Below, one piece after another: positions 9,571 to 21,033 of a DNA stretch of 64,000 bases; the first letter of the stretch is position 1; each line of letters opens with the position of its first letter. The stretch covers positions 2,842,692-2,906,691 of the forward strand of contig CP051239.1 of the NCBI GenBank assembly GCA_017794945.1, in the 5' to 3' direction. Position numbers and translations under genes: made by a program. Below the pieces are notes generated by a model that was not told the origin of the DNA, did not search any database, and saw nothing but the letters and a program-made list of their open reading frames with translations. Origin of the DNA: Alcanivorax sp. Lineage in GTDB: Bacteria; Pseudomonadota; Gammaproteobacteria; Pseudomonadales; Alcanivoracaceae.

Positions 9571-9983
9571 ATGGCGCAGAGCGCTTCAGCGGGACGGCTC
9601 TCTCCAGTGGGGATGCGTGTCTGTGTGCTGCCCTTCCGGGAACGTCGTGAATACGTCCCTGTAGACTCCCTGTCGAACGTCCTGTTCTCCAGGGTCCCGG
9701 AAGGGCAGAACACAGACACGCTTATTGCGGAGATTCCGGTGTCCCGGGTTATCGCTGGCGCTGTACCTTTCTTCAGAGCCATGCTCGGCAGCTGGCACCC
9801 TTGGGGAGGTTCGGTCTCGGTGCCCGTGTCCAGGACTGTGTGAGGCAGGGAGCCGATCCGGTCCGCCGCTGCGGCAAGCCTACAGGGACGTATTCACGGC
9901 GGGTCCTGGACACGGGCACCGAGACCGAACCGCGCTACGGAGTCACGGCACAGGCTTGCCCGCTGAAGCGCGATGAACCCTTT
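9571..9983. repeat. Composite palindromic repeat element, copy B (inverted relative to A)
   Basis: This fills the whole gap between a terminator and the stop codon of the convergent PhoD-like gene. It is the reverse complement of copy A in layout. The palindrome-2 type comes first (27-bp arms at 9615-9641 and 9695-9721, one mismatch) and the palindrome-1 type second (perfect 29-bp arms at 9808-9836 and 9903-9931). The outer ends are inverted repeats: GCGCTTCAGCGGG at about 9580 and CCCGCTGAAGCGC at about 9960. The palindrome-1 arms differ from those of copy A at two sites, and in each case both arms changed together so pairing is kept. There is no protein-like open frame. Confidence 0.88.
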
Positions 9984-11903
9984 TCAGGTCTCGGCGTCGT
10001 CGCGGAGCAGGAACTCGATATCGGTGCCGGTGCTGTCCAGGTGCTGGATGCGGCCCGGACTGCCGTCGTCGTCGAGGGTGACCAGCCCGATGCCGGCGCC
10101 GTTCCAGAGACGTTCGCCGGCGTCGCTGTGATCGGGGACATAGGGCGTCACACTCAGGCGGCGCCGTTTGGTGAACCAGTTGAGCGGCGAACGCGGCGAA
10201 TACAGCCAGCGGTTGAGCCGGTCGAAGAGGTTCAGCAGGGCGGGCGGGAAGCTGTTTTTCAGGCCGCTGTCGGTGAGCTGCCAGACGTTGGGCCCGTGCT
10301 CGCGTTGGCGGATTCGCACTTTATAGGCGAAGGAGTAGTGCACGTCCCCGGACAGGATCACGTAGTTCGCCGGTGTTTTGGAGTGTCGGAAAATATTCAG
10401 GATGACCCGCGCCGCGCCGCGATGGGCCATCCAGTTTTCGGCGTCCACGGTGAGCGGCTTGCCCACCAGGGTGAACAGCTTCTGCACCGCTTCGATGAGC
10501 TTGACGCCGAAGATCGGCGCCGGTGACACCACCACCACGGACGGCTCGCCCAGTAACGCCTGTTGCAGCTCGGTGAGGGCCTCCCAATCCATCAACCCGG
10601 AGGGCCGTGCGGCGCGCCGCTCGCTGCGCCAGCGCCGGGTGCGGGTGTCCAGCACCACCACCTTGGGGCTGCCGGGCAGCGTGTAGTACCAGTGCTCGAA
10701 CGCCAGCAGGGTGTCGATCACCTCGCTCTGAAGCGGCTGCGACAAGGCCCGGCCCGGTGTCGTTCGACGCAGCATCCTATCCACGTCGGGCAGTATCCCG
10801 TCGAAGGCATCCGGGTCGTTGCCCCAGCCCTGGAACAGCAAGTAACCGATCAGGGCGTTGCCGATGATCTGACGCGAAAAGGGATGGCCGTAGGCGGAGG
10901 CCTCCCAGGCGGCGGTCAGGTTCCAGTCGTCGGTGATGTCGTGATCGTCGAAGATCATCAGCGTCGGCAGCTGTGCCATCACCCGGGCCACCGCCGGCAG
11001 GTCCTTGACGAAAGCGTCCACGGCGTCCTTGTGGCGTGGATAGTATTCGCGATCGCGGTCTTCCAGCGCTGGTTCCGCGGGGTCGATCAGTCGCCAGGGC
11101 AGGGGTGACCAGACCAGCAGGTACATGGCGCTGACTTCGGCCAGGGTGATCAGGTGACGGTGGGCGTTGTCGCTGGTGAACACCGGTTTTCTGACGCCGC
11201 CGAAGAAGCGTTCGCGGAGATCCCTGTTGGCTTTCAGCTCCGGCAGCAGACGTTCGCGGCGGTGGTTGTCCGGGTGGCCGTAGAGTTCGGTGCCGGTGGC
11301 GACGCTGGCGCCGCGAAGCTGTTCGTCGTGCAGACCCAGCGTGGGAATCAGAGCCTGAATGGCGGCCAGCATCGGCGCGCTGACGTCATCCACGTACACC
11401 TGGTCGCCGGTCAACAGCAGCAGGGCGGGCCGTGTCGCCGGGTCCTCCGGGGCGGTGGCGATCAGCTGGTCGGCCCGGACCAGGCCGTCACGGTCCTTAT
11501 GATGCGGTTTGCGGCAGGAGCCGTGCAGCAGTTGCCGACGGCGGCTGTGCAGCACGAAGGCGGGCCGCCGCTGGCCAGGATAGAGCAGGTGCGCGGCCCA
11601 GTCGGCGATGCCGCCTTCGCCATCGATGATCAGGTCATAGCCAATCAGTGCGTCTTCCGGCAGCGGCGTGTCGAACGCCACGTCGATCAGGTGCACCTGG
11701 GCCTGGTCGCCGAGCGGTAGCACGCGGCATTGGGTGTCATTCAGCCTGAGGCGCCGGGGGCCGTGCCCGCCGGTCTCGTGCAGAACCAGTTCCAGCGACA
11801 GGGGGCGGCGGGCGACCAGCCACAGCACCAGTCGCTGGGGGGCGGCCCGGCGCAGCACGGGGCCGGCGAGCACCGTCACCCGGTCAGCCTCGGAGCCGCT
11901 CAT
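9984..11903 (-). CDS. PhoD-like metallophosphoesterase, long form
   Basis: A 639-residue protein of the PhoD/metallophosphatase superfamily. Metal-binding motifs are GDQVYVDD at about 166-173, FDDHDITDDW at about 315 and SGDVHYSFAY at about 525. No signal peptide is seen at the N-terminus (MSGSEADRVTVLAGPVLRRA), so it is probably cytoplasmic, unlike classical Tat-exported PhoD phosphodiesterases. The N-terminal 120 residues resemble a beta-rich domain ahead of the catalytic domain. It lies 11 bp downstream of metG on the same strand and may be co-transcribed with it. Its stop codon directly abuts palindromic element B. The substrate is unknown. Confidence 0.8.
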   Translation of the reverse strand: MSGSEADRVTVLAGPVLRRAAPQRLVLWLVARRPLSLELVLHETGGHGPRRLRLNDTQCRVLPLGDQAQVHLIDVAFDTPLPEDALIGYDLIIDGEGGIADWAAHLLYPGQRRPAFVLHSRRRQLLHGSCRKPHHKDRDGLVRADQLIATAPEDPATRPALLLLTGDQVYVDDVSAPMLAAIQALIPTLGLHDEQLRGASVATGTELYGHPDNHRRERLLPELKANRDLRERFFGGVRKPVFTSDNAHRHLITLAEVSAMYLLVWSPLPWRLIDPAEPALEDRDREYYPRHKDAVDAFVKDLPAVARVMAQLPTLMIFDDHDITDDWNLTAAWEASAYGHPFSRQIIGNALIGYLLFQGWGNDPDAFDGILPDVDRMLRRTTPGRALSQPLQSEVIDTLLAFEHWYYTLPGSPKVVVLDTRTRRWRSERRAARPSGLMDWEALTELQQALLGEPSVVVVSPAPIFGVKLIEAVQKLFTLVGKPLTVDAENWMAHRGAARVILNIFRHSKTPANYVILSGDVHYSFAYKVRIRQREHGPNVWQLTDSGLKNSFPPALLNLFDRLNRWLYSPRSPLNWFTKRRRLSVTPYVPDHSDAGERLWNGAGIGLVTLDDDGSPGRIQHLDSTGTDIEFLLRDDAET

Positions 11904-11914
11904 GGCCGGCGCGC

Positions 11915-13942
11915 TTAGCGCACCTCCATGCCGGGCTGGGCGCCGTCGTCCGGGCTGAGCAGGAAGATGTCGTCGCCACCGGGGCCGGCGGCGAGCACCA
12001 TGCCTTCGGAGACGCCGAACTTCATCTTGCGCGGCGCCAGGTTGGCCACCAGCACCACCATGCGGCCTTCCAGGTCCTCCGGGCGGTACTTGCTTTTGAT
12101 GCCGGCGAACACGTTGCGCTGGCCGAGCTCGCCCACGTCCAGGGTCAGTTGCAGCAGTTTGTCGGCGCCTTCCACCGGCGCCGCCTTGGCGATGCGGGCG
12201 GCGCGCAGCTTGACCTTGAGGAAGTCGTCGATGGTTATGGTGTCGTCTTCCTCCGCCGGGGCGTCCTTGGCCGGTGTTGCCTTAGCGGGGGCCGCCGGGT
12301 TGGTGTCGCGGGAGTCGGCCAGCATTGCTTCGATGTGGGCCATGTCCACCCGTGACAGCAGCGGCTTGAATTTGTTGATCGGATGGTTGATCAGCAGGGT
12401 GTCCGCGTCCGCCCAGGTGAGCGGCGGGATATCCAGAAACGCCTCGGCGCGCTCCGCCAGGCCCGGCAGGACCGGCTTCAGGTACAGCACCAGCAGGCGG
12501 AAGACGTTCAGCGCGGTGGTGCAGATCGCCAGCACCTCGTCTTCCTTGCCGTCTTCCTTGGCCAGGCTCCAGGGCGCCTTGTCGGCGATGTAGCCGTTGG
12601 CGTGGTCGGCCAGACTCATGATTTCGCGCATCGCCTTGCTGAATTCACGCTGTTCGTAGAAGGCGGCGATGCGGGCCGCCGCTTCCTGGGCCTCGCGGGC
12701 CAGCAGCGGGTTATCCAGGTCGTCGCCGAGACGGCCGCCGAATTTCTTCACGAAGTTGCCGGTGCGGCTGGCGATGTTGACCACCTTGCCGACCAGGTCG
12801 GTGTTCACGCGCTGGGCGAAGTCTTCCAGATTGAGGTCGAAATCATCCACCCGGCTGTTCAGCTTGGCGGCGAAGTAATAGCGCAGGTATTCCGGATCCA
12901 GGTGGTCCAGATAGGTGCGCGCCATGATGAAGGTGCCGCGGGATTTGGACATCTTGGCGCCGTTCACGGTGACGAAGCCGTGGCTGAAGATGGCGGTGGG
13001 CTTGCGCAGGCCGGCGCCGTCCAGCATGGCGGGCCAGAACAGGCCGTGGAAGTTGATGATGTCCTTGCCGATAAAGTGATACAGCTCGGCGTCGGAATCC
13101 GCTTTCCAGTAGTCGTCGAAGTTGATGCCTTCGCGCTCGCACAGGTTCTGGAAGCTGGCCATGTAGCCCACCGGCGCGTCCATCCACACATAGAAATACT
13201 TGCCCGGATAGCCGGGGATCTCGAAACCGAAGTAAGGCGCTTCCCGGGAAATATCCCAGGGTTGCAGGTCTTCCATCCACTCCTGCAACTTGTTGGCCAC
13301 GCCTTCCTGCAGCGAGCCGGAGCGGGTCCACTGGCGCAGCAGCGGCTCGAATTTGGGCAGGTCGAAGAACAGCTGGGTGGTTTCTTTCTCCACCGGGGTG
13401 GCCCCGCTTACCGCGGAATAGGGGTCGATCAGCTCCGACGGCGAATAGGTGGCGCCGCAGGCTTCGCAGTTGTCGCCGTATTGATCGGCGGCGTGGCACT
13501 TGGGGCAGGTGCCACGCACGAACCGGTCGGCCAGGAACATGCCTTTTTCCGGGTCATAGAGCTGGGTGATGGTCTTTTCAAGGATGTAGCCGGCGTCCTT
13601 GTTGCGCTGGAAAATCATTTCCGAGAGCGCTTTGTTCTCCGGGCTGTGGGTGCTGTAGTAATTATCGAAGCGGATCTGGAAGGCGGCGAAGTCGCGCTCG
13701 TGCTCGGCTTTCACCTGCTCGATCTGCTGCTCCGGCGTGATGCCTTTCTCTTCCGCCTTGAGCATGATGGCGGTGCCGTGGGCGTCATCGGCGCATACGT
13801 ACAGGCACTGCTCGCCGCGCAGCTTCTGAAAGCGCACCCAGATGTCGGTCTGGATGTACTCCAGAAGGTGGCCCAGATGGATCGGGCCATTGGCGTAGGG
13901 CAGGGCGCTGGTGACCAGTATCTTGCGGGGTGCTTCGCTCAT
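11915..13942 (-). CDS. metG: Methionyl-tRNA synthetase
   Basis: A class I aminoacyl-tRNA synthetase that charges tRNA-Met. Residues 1-550 hold the Rossmann core with the HIGH-type motif HLGH ([11 protein letters not shown]), a zinc-knuckle insertion with four Cys ([18 protein letters not shown]), the KMSKS loop (KMSKSRGTF) and the anticodon-binding helical domain. The last about 110 residues form the C-terminal EMAP/Trbp111-like tRNA-binding and dimerisation domain, preceded by an Ala/Pro-rich linker. ATG at 13940-13942 ([10 protein letters not shown]) was chosen because the upstream extension would need a TTG start. The 675-residue length is normal. Confidence 0.97.
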   Translation of the reverse strand: MSEAPRKILVTSALPYANGPIHLGHLLEYIQTDIWVRFQKLRGEQCLYVCADDAHGTAIMLKAEEKGITPEQQIEQVKAEHERDFAAFQIRFDNYYSTHSPENKALSEMIFQRNKDAGYILEKTITQLYDPEKGMFLADRFVRGTCPKCHAADQYGDNCEACGATYSPSELIDPYSAVSGATPVEKETTQLFFDLPKFEPLLRQWTRSGSLQEGVANKLQEWMEDLQPWDISREAPYFGFEIPGYPGKYFYVWMDAPVGYMASFQNLCEREGINFDDYWKADSDAELYHFIGKDIINFHGLFWPAMLDGAGLRKPTAIFSHGFVTVNGAKMSKSRGTFIMARTYLDHLDPEYLRYYFAAKLNSRVDDFDLNLEDFAQRVNTDLVGKVVNIASRTGNFVKKFGGRLGDDLDNPLLAREAQEAAARIAAFYEQREFSKAMREIMSLADHANGYIADKAPWSLAKEDGKEDEVLAICTTALNVFRLLVLYLKPVLPGLAERAEAFLDIPPLTWADADTLLINHPINKFKPLLSRVDMAHIEAMLADSRDTNPAAPAKATPAKDAPAEEDDTITIDDFLKVKLRAARIAKAAPVEGADKLLQLTLDVGELGQRNVFAGIKSKYRPEDLEGRMVVLVANLAPRKMKFGVSEGMVLAAGPGGDDIFLLSPDDGAQPGMEVR

Positions 13943-14015
13943 GGAGAACTTCAACGTCGGCAGAAAAACGAACCGACATGATACTGGCCCGCGCCGGCCA
14001 TTTCATCCGTCGCGA

Positions 14016-16835
<2,820 letters not shown>

Positions 16836-16935
16836 AATAACCGCTACCCCGCTAAGTAATCTTTCTGGATGCTAGCAGTGCTTAAGAGGTGGCTCAATCA
16901 GTGACGTATCCGCGCTCTTTGGGGGAGAACAATAA

Positions 16936-18354
16936 ATGCAGAGCAGGGTAGAGCCGTTTGCCGTCGGCCCGATCGTGGGCACCGCCGGCCAAACCAGCAT
17001 CCGTATTCTTGGTGTGATGCCCGCCGGAACCTTGAAGGCTGGCCAAAAGGCGCCGCATGGCCGCATACGCTGGCGGCTGGAAGGCGAAACGCGCTGGCGC
17101 GGGCCGATGCATTTCCGCATCAACGGCAACTTCGACAGCAGTGGCGTGGTGGTGCTGCGGGAACTGCAGCCGGGACGGCGCTATCAGTTCCAGGCCGGCG
17201 CCGTGGCACGGGCGGACAGCGAAGACAAAGCACTGGACTGGGGCCACGTCCACACCGGCCACTTCCGCACCGCGCCGGCCTCGCCCCGGGCGCCGGTAAG
17301 CTTCCTGTTCGGTTCCTGTTGCTACCGCTTCGTGGGGCTCGACCACGAGGTGGAGGACGGCCGGGCCGACCGTATCTTCTCCCGCATGGCGGACAACGCC
17401 GCCGCCAGCCCCACGGATTTCGTCCTCTACGGCGGCGACCAGGTGTACGCGGATTCCACCTGGAAAGTGGCGGCGGCTTCCTCCCAGCGGGAGTATTTCG
17501 ACCTCTACCGCCAGAGTTTCGGCCAGCCCAACATCCGCCGGCTGATGGCCAACTACAACCACCACATGATCCTCGACGACCATGAGATCGAGAACAACTG
17601 GCCGGCGCGCGCCAATCCGGACCTGTGGACCAGTAAATATCCGGCCGCCATGAAGGCCTACCAGATCTACCAGGCCTCGCACTCCCCGGCGGTGCCGCTG
17701 AACGCGGAAGGCACCCGGCTGGAGCGCGACCCGGACGCGCTCTGGTACCGCTTTCGCTGGGGCTGCGCGGACTTCTTCCTGATGGATCTGCGCACCGAGC
17801 GCGTGCTCAGCCGCTGGCCCTGGCAGCGCAAGATCATGTCCAGGGCCCAGGAAGACGCGGTGGTGGCCTGGCTCGAGGACGAGCCGGACCGGGTCAAATG
17901 CCTGGTGTCGTCGGTGCCGCTGTTTCCCGAGCAGCGCTGGCCGTTCCGCGGGCAGGACAGTTGGGAAGGCTTCGCCGCCCAGCGCCAGAGGCTGGTGGAC
18001 GCCATCCACGGCAGCGGCTGTCGGCGGTTGCTGATGCTCAGTGGCGACGTTCACGCTTCGCTGTACGCCCGCCTGGACCGGCGCGGGCGGGCGCCGGTTC
18101 ACGGCTGGATCTGCTCCGGCCTGTTCTGGCCCACCGCGTTGATGGCGTTCCGCTGGTACCGGCCGATGATTCGAGACCGCCACAGCCTGCGCGGCCTTTG
18201 GAAGCCCTCCCTGGGCCGGGTCACGGTGCCCGGGGAAGTCTACAGCCGGGACGCTTTCTCCCGGGTCAGCGTCGACGAAAACGGTGCCACCCTGGCGTTG
18301 TTCGACCGCGACGGCAACCCGGTTCCCGACATCGGTACCGAGATCAGGTGGTAA
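16936..18354 (+). CDS. PhoD-like metallophosphoesterase, short form
   Basis: A 472-residue protein of the PhoD-like superfamily, without a signal peptide. An N-terminal fibronectin-like PhoD_N domain (about 5-115, with LRELQPGRRYQFQAG) precedes the metallophosphoesterase domain. The metal ligands are in SFLFGSCC at about 120, GGDQVYAD (Asp168), LDDHEIENNW (Asp214 onward) and SGDVHASLYA at about 367. It faces the histidine kinase gene head to head across 100 bp. It is related in fold but not closely in sequence to the long form at 9984-11903. The substrate is unknown. Confidence 0.85.
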   Translation: MQSRVEPFAVGPIVGTAGQTSIRILGVMPAGTLKAGQKAPHGRIRWRLEGETRWRGPMHFRINGNFDSSGVVVLRELQPGRRYQFQAGAVARADSEDKALDWGHVHTGHFRTAPASPRAPVSFLFGSCCYRFVGLDHEVEDGRADRIFSRMADNAAASPTDFVLYGGDQVYADSTWKVAAASSQREYFDLYRQSFGQPNIRRLMANYNHHMILDDHEIENNWPARANPDLWTSKYPAAMKAYQIYQASHSPAVPLNAEGTRLERDPDALWYRFRWGCADFFLMDLRTERVLSRWPWQRKIMSRAQEDAVVAWLEDEPDRVKCLVSSVPLFPEQRWPFRGQDSWEGFAAQRQRLVDAIHGSGCRRLLMLSGDVHASLYARLDRRGRAPVHGWICSGLFWPTALMAFRWYRPMIRDRHSLRGLWKPSLGRVTVPGEVYSRDAFSRVSVDENGATLALFDRDGNPVPDIGTEIRW

Positions 18355-18411
18355 TAACGTCGCCCACAATGAGCAAATCTCTTACACGAATTGACGGCAA
18401 TGGCTTATAGG

Positions 18412-18432
18412 TAAGAGCGTGCATAGCTCTTA
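18412..18432. promoter_or_regulatory. Palindrome overlapping a possible sRNA promoter
   Basis: TAAGAGC (18412-18418) and GCTCTTA (18426-18432) form a perfect 7-bp inverted repeat with a 7-nt centre. It runs into TATATT (18431-18436), a possible -10 box for the candidate RNA just downstream. It looks like an operator. The half-site spacing does not fit the GacA/UvrY consensus, and I do not know the factor. Confidence 0.4.
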
Positions 18433-18442
18433 TATTGGATCG

Positions 18443-18515
18443 GGCAAGGACGCGAAAGAACACGGATGTTCCTTTCGGTACAGACGCCCGTCCTCCCCAG
18501 GCGGGCGCTCTTTTT
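18443..18515 (+). ncRNA. Candidate small RNA with a CsrA/RsmA-like hairpin and terminator
   Basis: About 73 nt between a TATATT box (18431-18436) and a terminator (CGCCCG at 18485-18490, CGGGCG at 18502-18507, T tract 18511-18515). The RNA would show AAGGACG near its 5' end. It then forms a hairpin, GAACA-CGGA-TGTTC at 18458-18471, presenting GGA in the loop with flanks that match the CsrA-binding consensus closely (ACACGGAUGU). The terminator lies 130 bp after the stop of the PhoD-like gene, with an A/T-rich stretch and a palindrome between, so an independent transcript is plausible. The alternative is a plain terminator of the PhoD-like gene. Confidence 0.4.
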
Positions 18516-18617
18516 CCCCTCACCCCTCGCTGTCGCTGATTTTTTTCCAAAAGGCCCACACCCGATCCCGGTGCTCCTGGGATAATTCACCGCCAAGGGC
18601 GGCTACGAAGCGGGATT

Positions 18618-18661
18618 TGTGGGAGCTTTGCTCCCTTTCGCGGGCGGGGCCCGCTCCCACA
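18618..18661. repeat. REP-like element (GTGGGAGC family)
   Basis: 44 bp bounded by perfect inverted ends TGTGGGAGC and GCTCCCACA, with an inner CGCGGGC...GCCCGC. Similar copies occur at 31106-31149 (same length), 31007-31031, 31350-31379 and 44892-44919. It resembles the repetitive extragenic palindromes of Pseudomonas-type genomes. Together with the candidate RNA it accounts for most of the gene-free stretch 18355-18747. Confidence 0.75.
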
Positions 18662-18747
18662 AGCGCTCCCTTGCGTTACGAACGTCGTGGGCGATAATGG
18701 CGCCGCCCGGTCACCCGCCGCGCGCGGCGCCACCAACAGGAGACGTC

Positions 18748-19059
18748 ATGGCCGACCCCACCGACAGCGACATTCTCAGAGCCAAACTGAACCAGGAAAC
18801 CGCCAAGGCGGACTGGAAAGAGCTGCAGCCGTTCTTCGCCCGCGGCCAGACCGTGGCCGTGGCCGGCGACCTGGACCTGATCGAAGTGGCCGTGGCGTTC
18901 GCCGAAGACCGGGCCGAGCAACTCAAGCCGTGGCGTGATCAGGGCCGCGTGGGCGGCGTCACCGACGACCAGGCACGGGCCTGGTTCGAGGCCGATCAGG
19001 CCCTGTGGACCGTGGTCGTCATGCCCTGGGTGTTGGTACAGCCGGTACGACCGCACTGA
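18748..19059 (+). CDS. DUF2288 family protein
   Basis: A 103-residue soluble, acidic protein (MADPTDSDILRAKLNQETAK start) matching the DUF2288 family of small gammaproteobacterial and cyanobacterial proteins, with the conserved W-x-E-L-x-P-x-F-A-R-G segment near residues 25-35. No catalytic motif or membrane segment is seen. The start was chosen at the ATG behind CAGGAGA; the frame is open further upstream, but that part covers a REP repeat. Function unknown. Confidence 0.75.
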   Translation: MADPTDSDILRAKLNQETAKADWKELQPFFARGQTVAVAGDLDLIEVAVAFAEDRAEQLKPWRDQGRVGGVTDDQARAWFEADQALWTVVVMPWVLVQPVRPH

Positions 19060-19112
19060 TCCCTCCGCTTGGCTAATCCGCTGTTGCGGTTCCCCGGCCG
19101 GCTGCCATAATG

Positions 19113-19128
19113 CTGTCCATATGGTCAG
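19113..19128. promoter_or_regulatory. Possible LexA (SOS) box
   Basis: CTGTCCATATGGTCAG matches the CTGT-N8-ACAG LexA consensus with one mismatch and an AT-containing centre. It sits 15 bp before the start of a PA0069-type gene. As I recall, the Pseudomonas aeruginosa homologue PA0069 belongs to the LexA regulon, which supports the reading. Confidence 0.55.
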
Positions 19129-19142
19129 TATATGGAGGCAAC

Positions 19143-20189
19143 ATGGCCACCAGCGCATCCAACCGCGGCACCCTCAGCCGGCTCCCCGGCCGTTTTCAGA
19201 CCACCACCGTGGTCAGCGACGAGGCGGACACCGCCCGGCCCACCCGCTACCACCGGGAGCAGGCCAGGTCGATTATTACCCACAACCAGAGCCCGGATCT
19301 GCACTTCGACAGCAGCATCAACCCTTACCGGGGCTGTGAGCACGGCTGCGTCTACTGCTTCGCCCGCCCCAACCACGCCTATGTGGACCTCTCTCCGGGG
19401 CAGGACTTCGAGGCCGAGATTTTCTGTAAGGACAACGCCGCCGAGGTGCTGCGCGATACCCTGCGCAAACCGGGCTATCGCTGCCGGCCGCTGGTGATCG
19501 GCACCGCCACCGACCCCTACCAGCCGGTGGAGCGCGAGCGGCTTATAACCCGCGAGATACTGCAGGTGCTGGCGGAATGCCGGCATCCCTTCAGCCTGAT
19601 CACCAAAAGCGCGCTGGTGCTGCGCGACCTGGATCTGATCGCGCCGATGGCGGTCGAGGGCCGGGCCTCGGTGGCGGTCTCGGTGACCACTCTGGACAAC
19701 CGCCTCAAGAACCAGCTGGAGCCGCGCGCCAGCGGCGGGCGTGAGCGGTTGAAAACGGTGCGCGAGCTGGCCCGCGCCGGGGTGCCGGTGACGGTGCTGG
19801 TGGCACCGTTAATTCCGTTCATCAACGACCAGGAACTGGAGGATATCGTCGAGCAGGTGGCGGCGGCCGGCGCACGGAGTGCCGGCTATGTGACCCTGCG
19901 CCTGCCCCATGAATTGGGGCCGCTGTGGGAGGAATGGCTGCAGCGGCATTATCCGGAACGGGCCGAACGGGTGATGTCGGCCCTGAAGGAAATGCACGGC
20001 GGCGCCAGTTACGACAGCCGCTGGCACCACCGGCAGCGCGGCCAGGGGCCGATGGCGGAACTGCTGGCGCGGCGTTTCCAGGTGGCCTGCCAGCGCCACG
20101 GCCTCGCTCCCAGGGAGAGTTTCACCCTGGACAGCAGCGCGTTCAGGCCGCCCGGTCTCGCCGGCCAGATGCACCTCTGGGAGGCCTGA
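19143..20189 (+). CDS. PA0069-family radical SAM protein
   Basis: A 348-residue radical SAM enzyme with the cluster motif CEHGCVYCFAR (C-x3-C-x2-C) near residues 73-81. It belongs to the PA0069 family related to the SplB fold, with conserved SSINPYRGCEHGC and IGTATDPYQPVE. The upstream LexA-like box suggests a DNA-damage-linked role, but the reaction is not known. The start is ATG 19143 behind TGGAGGC. The 11-codon upstream extension overlaps the operator and is unlikely to be translated. Confidence 0.9.
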   Translation: MATSASNRGTLSRLPGRFQTTTVVSDEADTARPTRYHREQARSIITHNQSPDLHFDSSINPYRGCEHGCVYCFARPNHAYVDLSPGQDFEAEIFCKDNAAEVLRDTLRKPGYRCRPLVIGTATDPYQPVERERLITREILQVLAECRHPFSLITKSALVLRDLDLIAPMAVEGRASVAVSVTTLDNRLKNQLEPRASGGRERLKTVRELARAGVPVTVLVAPLIPFINDQELEDIVEQVAAAGARSAGYVTLRLPHELGPLWEEWLQRHYPERAERVMSALKEMHGGASYDSRWHHRQRGQGPMAELLARRFQVACQRHGLAPRESFTLDSSAFRPPGLAGQMHLWEA

Positions 20190-20265
20190 CCGTGCCCGCG
20201 TTTACAGGGCGGACGGGATCGGCCACATTGTGGCTCCGGATTAACCGCACAAAGGAGTGCACACC

Positions 20266-21027
20266 ATGGATGCGATTCTGATCACCGGCGCCAGCGCCGG
20301 TATCGGCGAGGCTTTCGCGCGGCAATTGGCGGCCGAGGGCCACAATCTGGTGCTGGCCGCGCGGCGCGTGGAGCGCCTTCGCGAATTGGCGGAGACCCTG
20401 GAAGCCTCGTTCAGAATTCAGGTGGTCAGCCTGCGGTGCGATCTTACCGAGGAGAAAGCGGCCGCAACGCTGGCCGCGGAACTCGACCAGCAGGGCATCC
20501 GCGTCAGCGGGTTGATCAACAATGCCGGTTTCGGTGATCGGGGGCGCTTCCAGGACCTGTCCCTGGAACGCCAGCTCAACATGATCCAGCTGAATGTGAC
20601 CGCCCTGGTCGACCTCACCTGGCGGCTGGTGCCACAGCTCACGCGGGCACGGCGGGCCTTTATCATCAATGTGGCGTCCACCGCCGCTTTCCAGGCGGGG
20701 CCCAATATGGCGATTTACTACGCCACCAAGGCGTTCGTATTGTCGTTCAGCGAGGCCCTGCACGAAGAGTTGCGCGGGCAGGGCGTCTCGGTGAGCGCGT
20801 TGTGCCCGGGCGCCACGGCGTCGGAGTTCGCCCGCGAGGCGAATATGACCGACACGCTGCTGTTCAAGGCCGGCACCATGGACGCCGCCACGGTGGTGCG
20901 CAAAGCGCTCGCCGGACGCCACCGCGCCATCGTCATCCCCGGCTTCCGCAATGCGCTTATGGTCTGGCTCGGCAAGCTTTCCCCACGCTTGGTGACGCGG
21001 CGTATCGCCGCGCGGCTGCAGGCCTGA
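20266..21027 (+). CDS. Short-chain dehydrogenase/reductase
   Basis: A 253-residue classical SDR. It has the N-terminal nucleotide-binding motif TGASAGIGEAFARQLA (TGxxxGIG), the NNAG motif (LINNAGFGDRG), the catalytic Ser in INVASTAAF and the YxxxK pair in YYATKAF. An Arg after the first strand (AARRVERL) favours NADP(H). It belongs to the DltE-like group of lipid-linked or general oxidoreductases; the substrate is unknown. ATG 20266 was chosen because AAAGGAG is well spaced there. The GTG 9 bp upstream overlaps that site. Confidence 0.9.
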   Translation: MDAILITGASAGIGEAFARQLAAEGHNLVLAARRVERLRELAETLEASFRIQVVSLRCDLTEEKAAATLAAELDQQGIRVSGLINNAGFGDRGRFQDLSLERQLNMIQLNVTALVDLTWRLVPQLTRARRAFIINVASTAAFQAGPNMAIYYATKAFVLSFSEALHEELRGQGVSVSALCPGATASEFAREANMTDTLLFKAGTMDAATVVRKALAGRHRAIVIPGFRNALMVWLGKLSPRLVTRRIAARLQA

Positions 21028-21033
21028 GCGGCG

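Noticed and set aside
9571..9983. Target-site duplication around palindromic element copy B
   Set aside because: A TTTTTAT is present on the left, but the right flank reads CTTTTCAG; no convincing direct repeat could be found.
18412..18432. GacA/UvrY binding site before the candidate sRNA
   Set aside because: The half-sites TAAG/CTTA are too far apart (13 bases rather than 6), and the palindrome lies too near the start.
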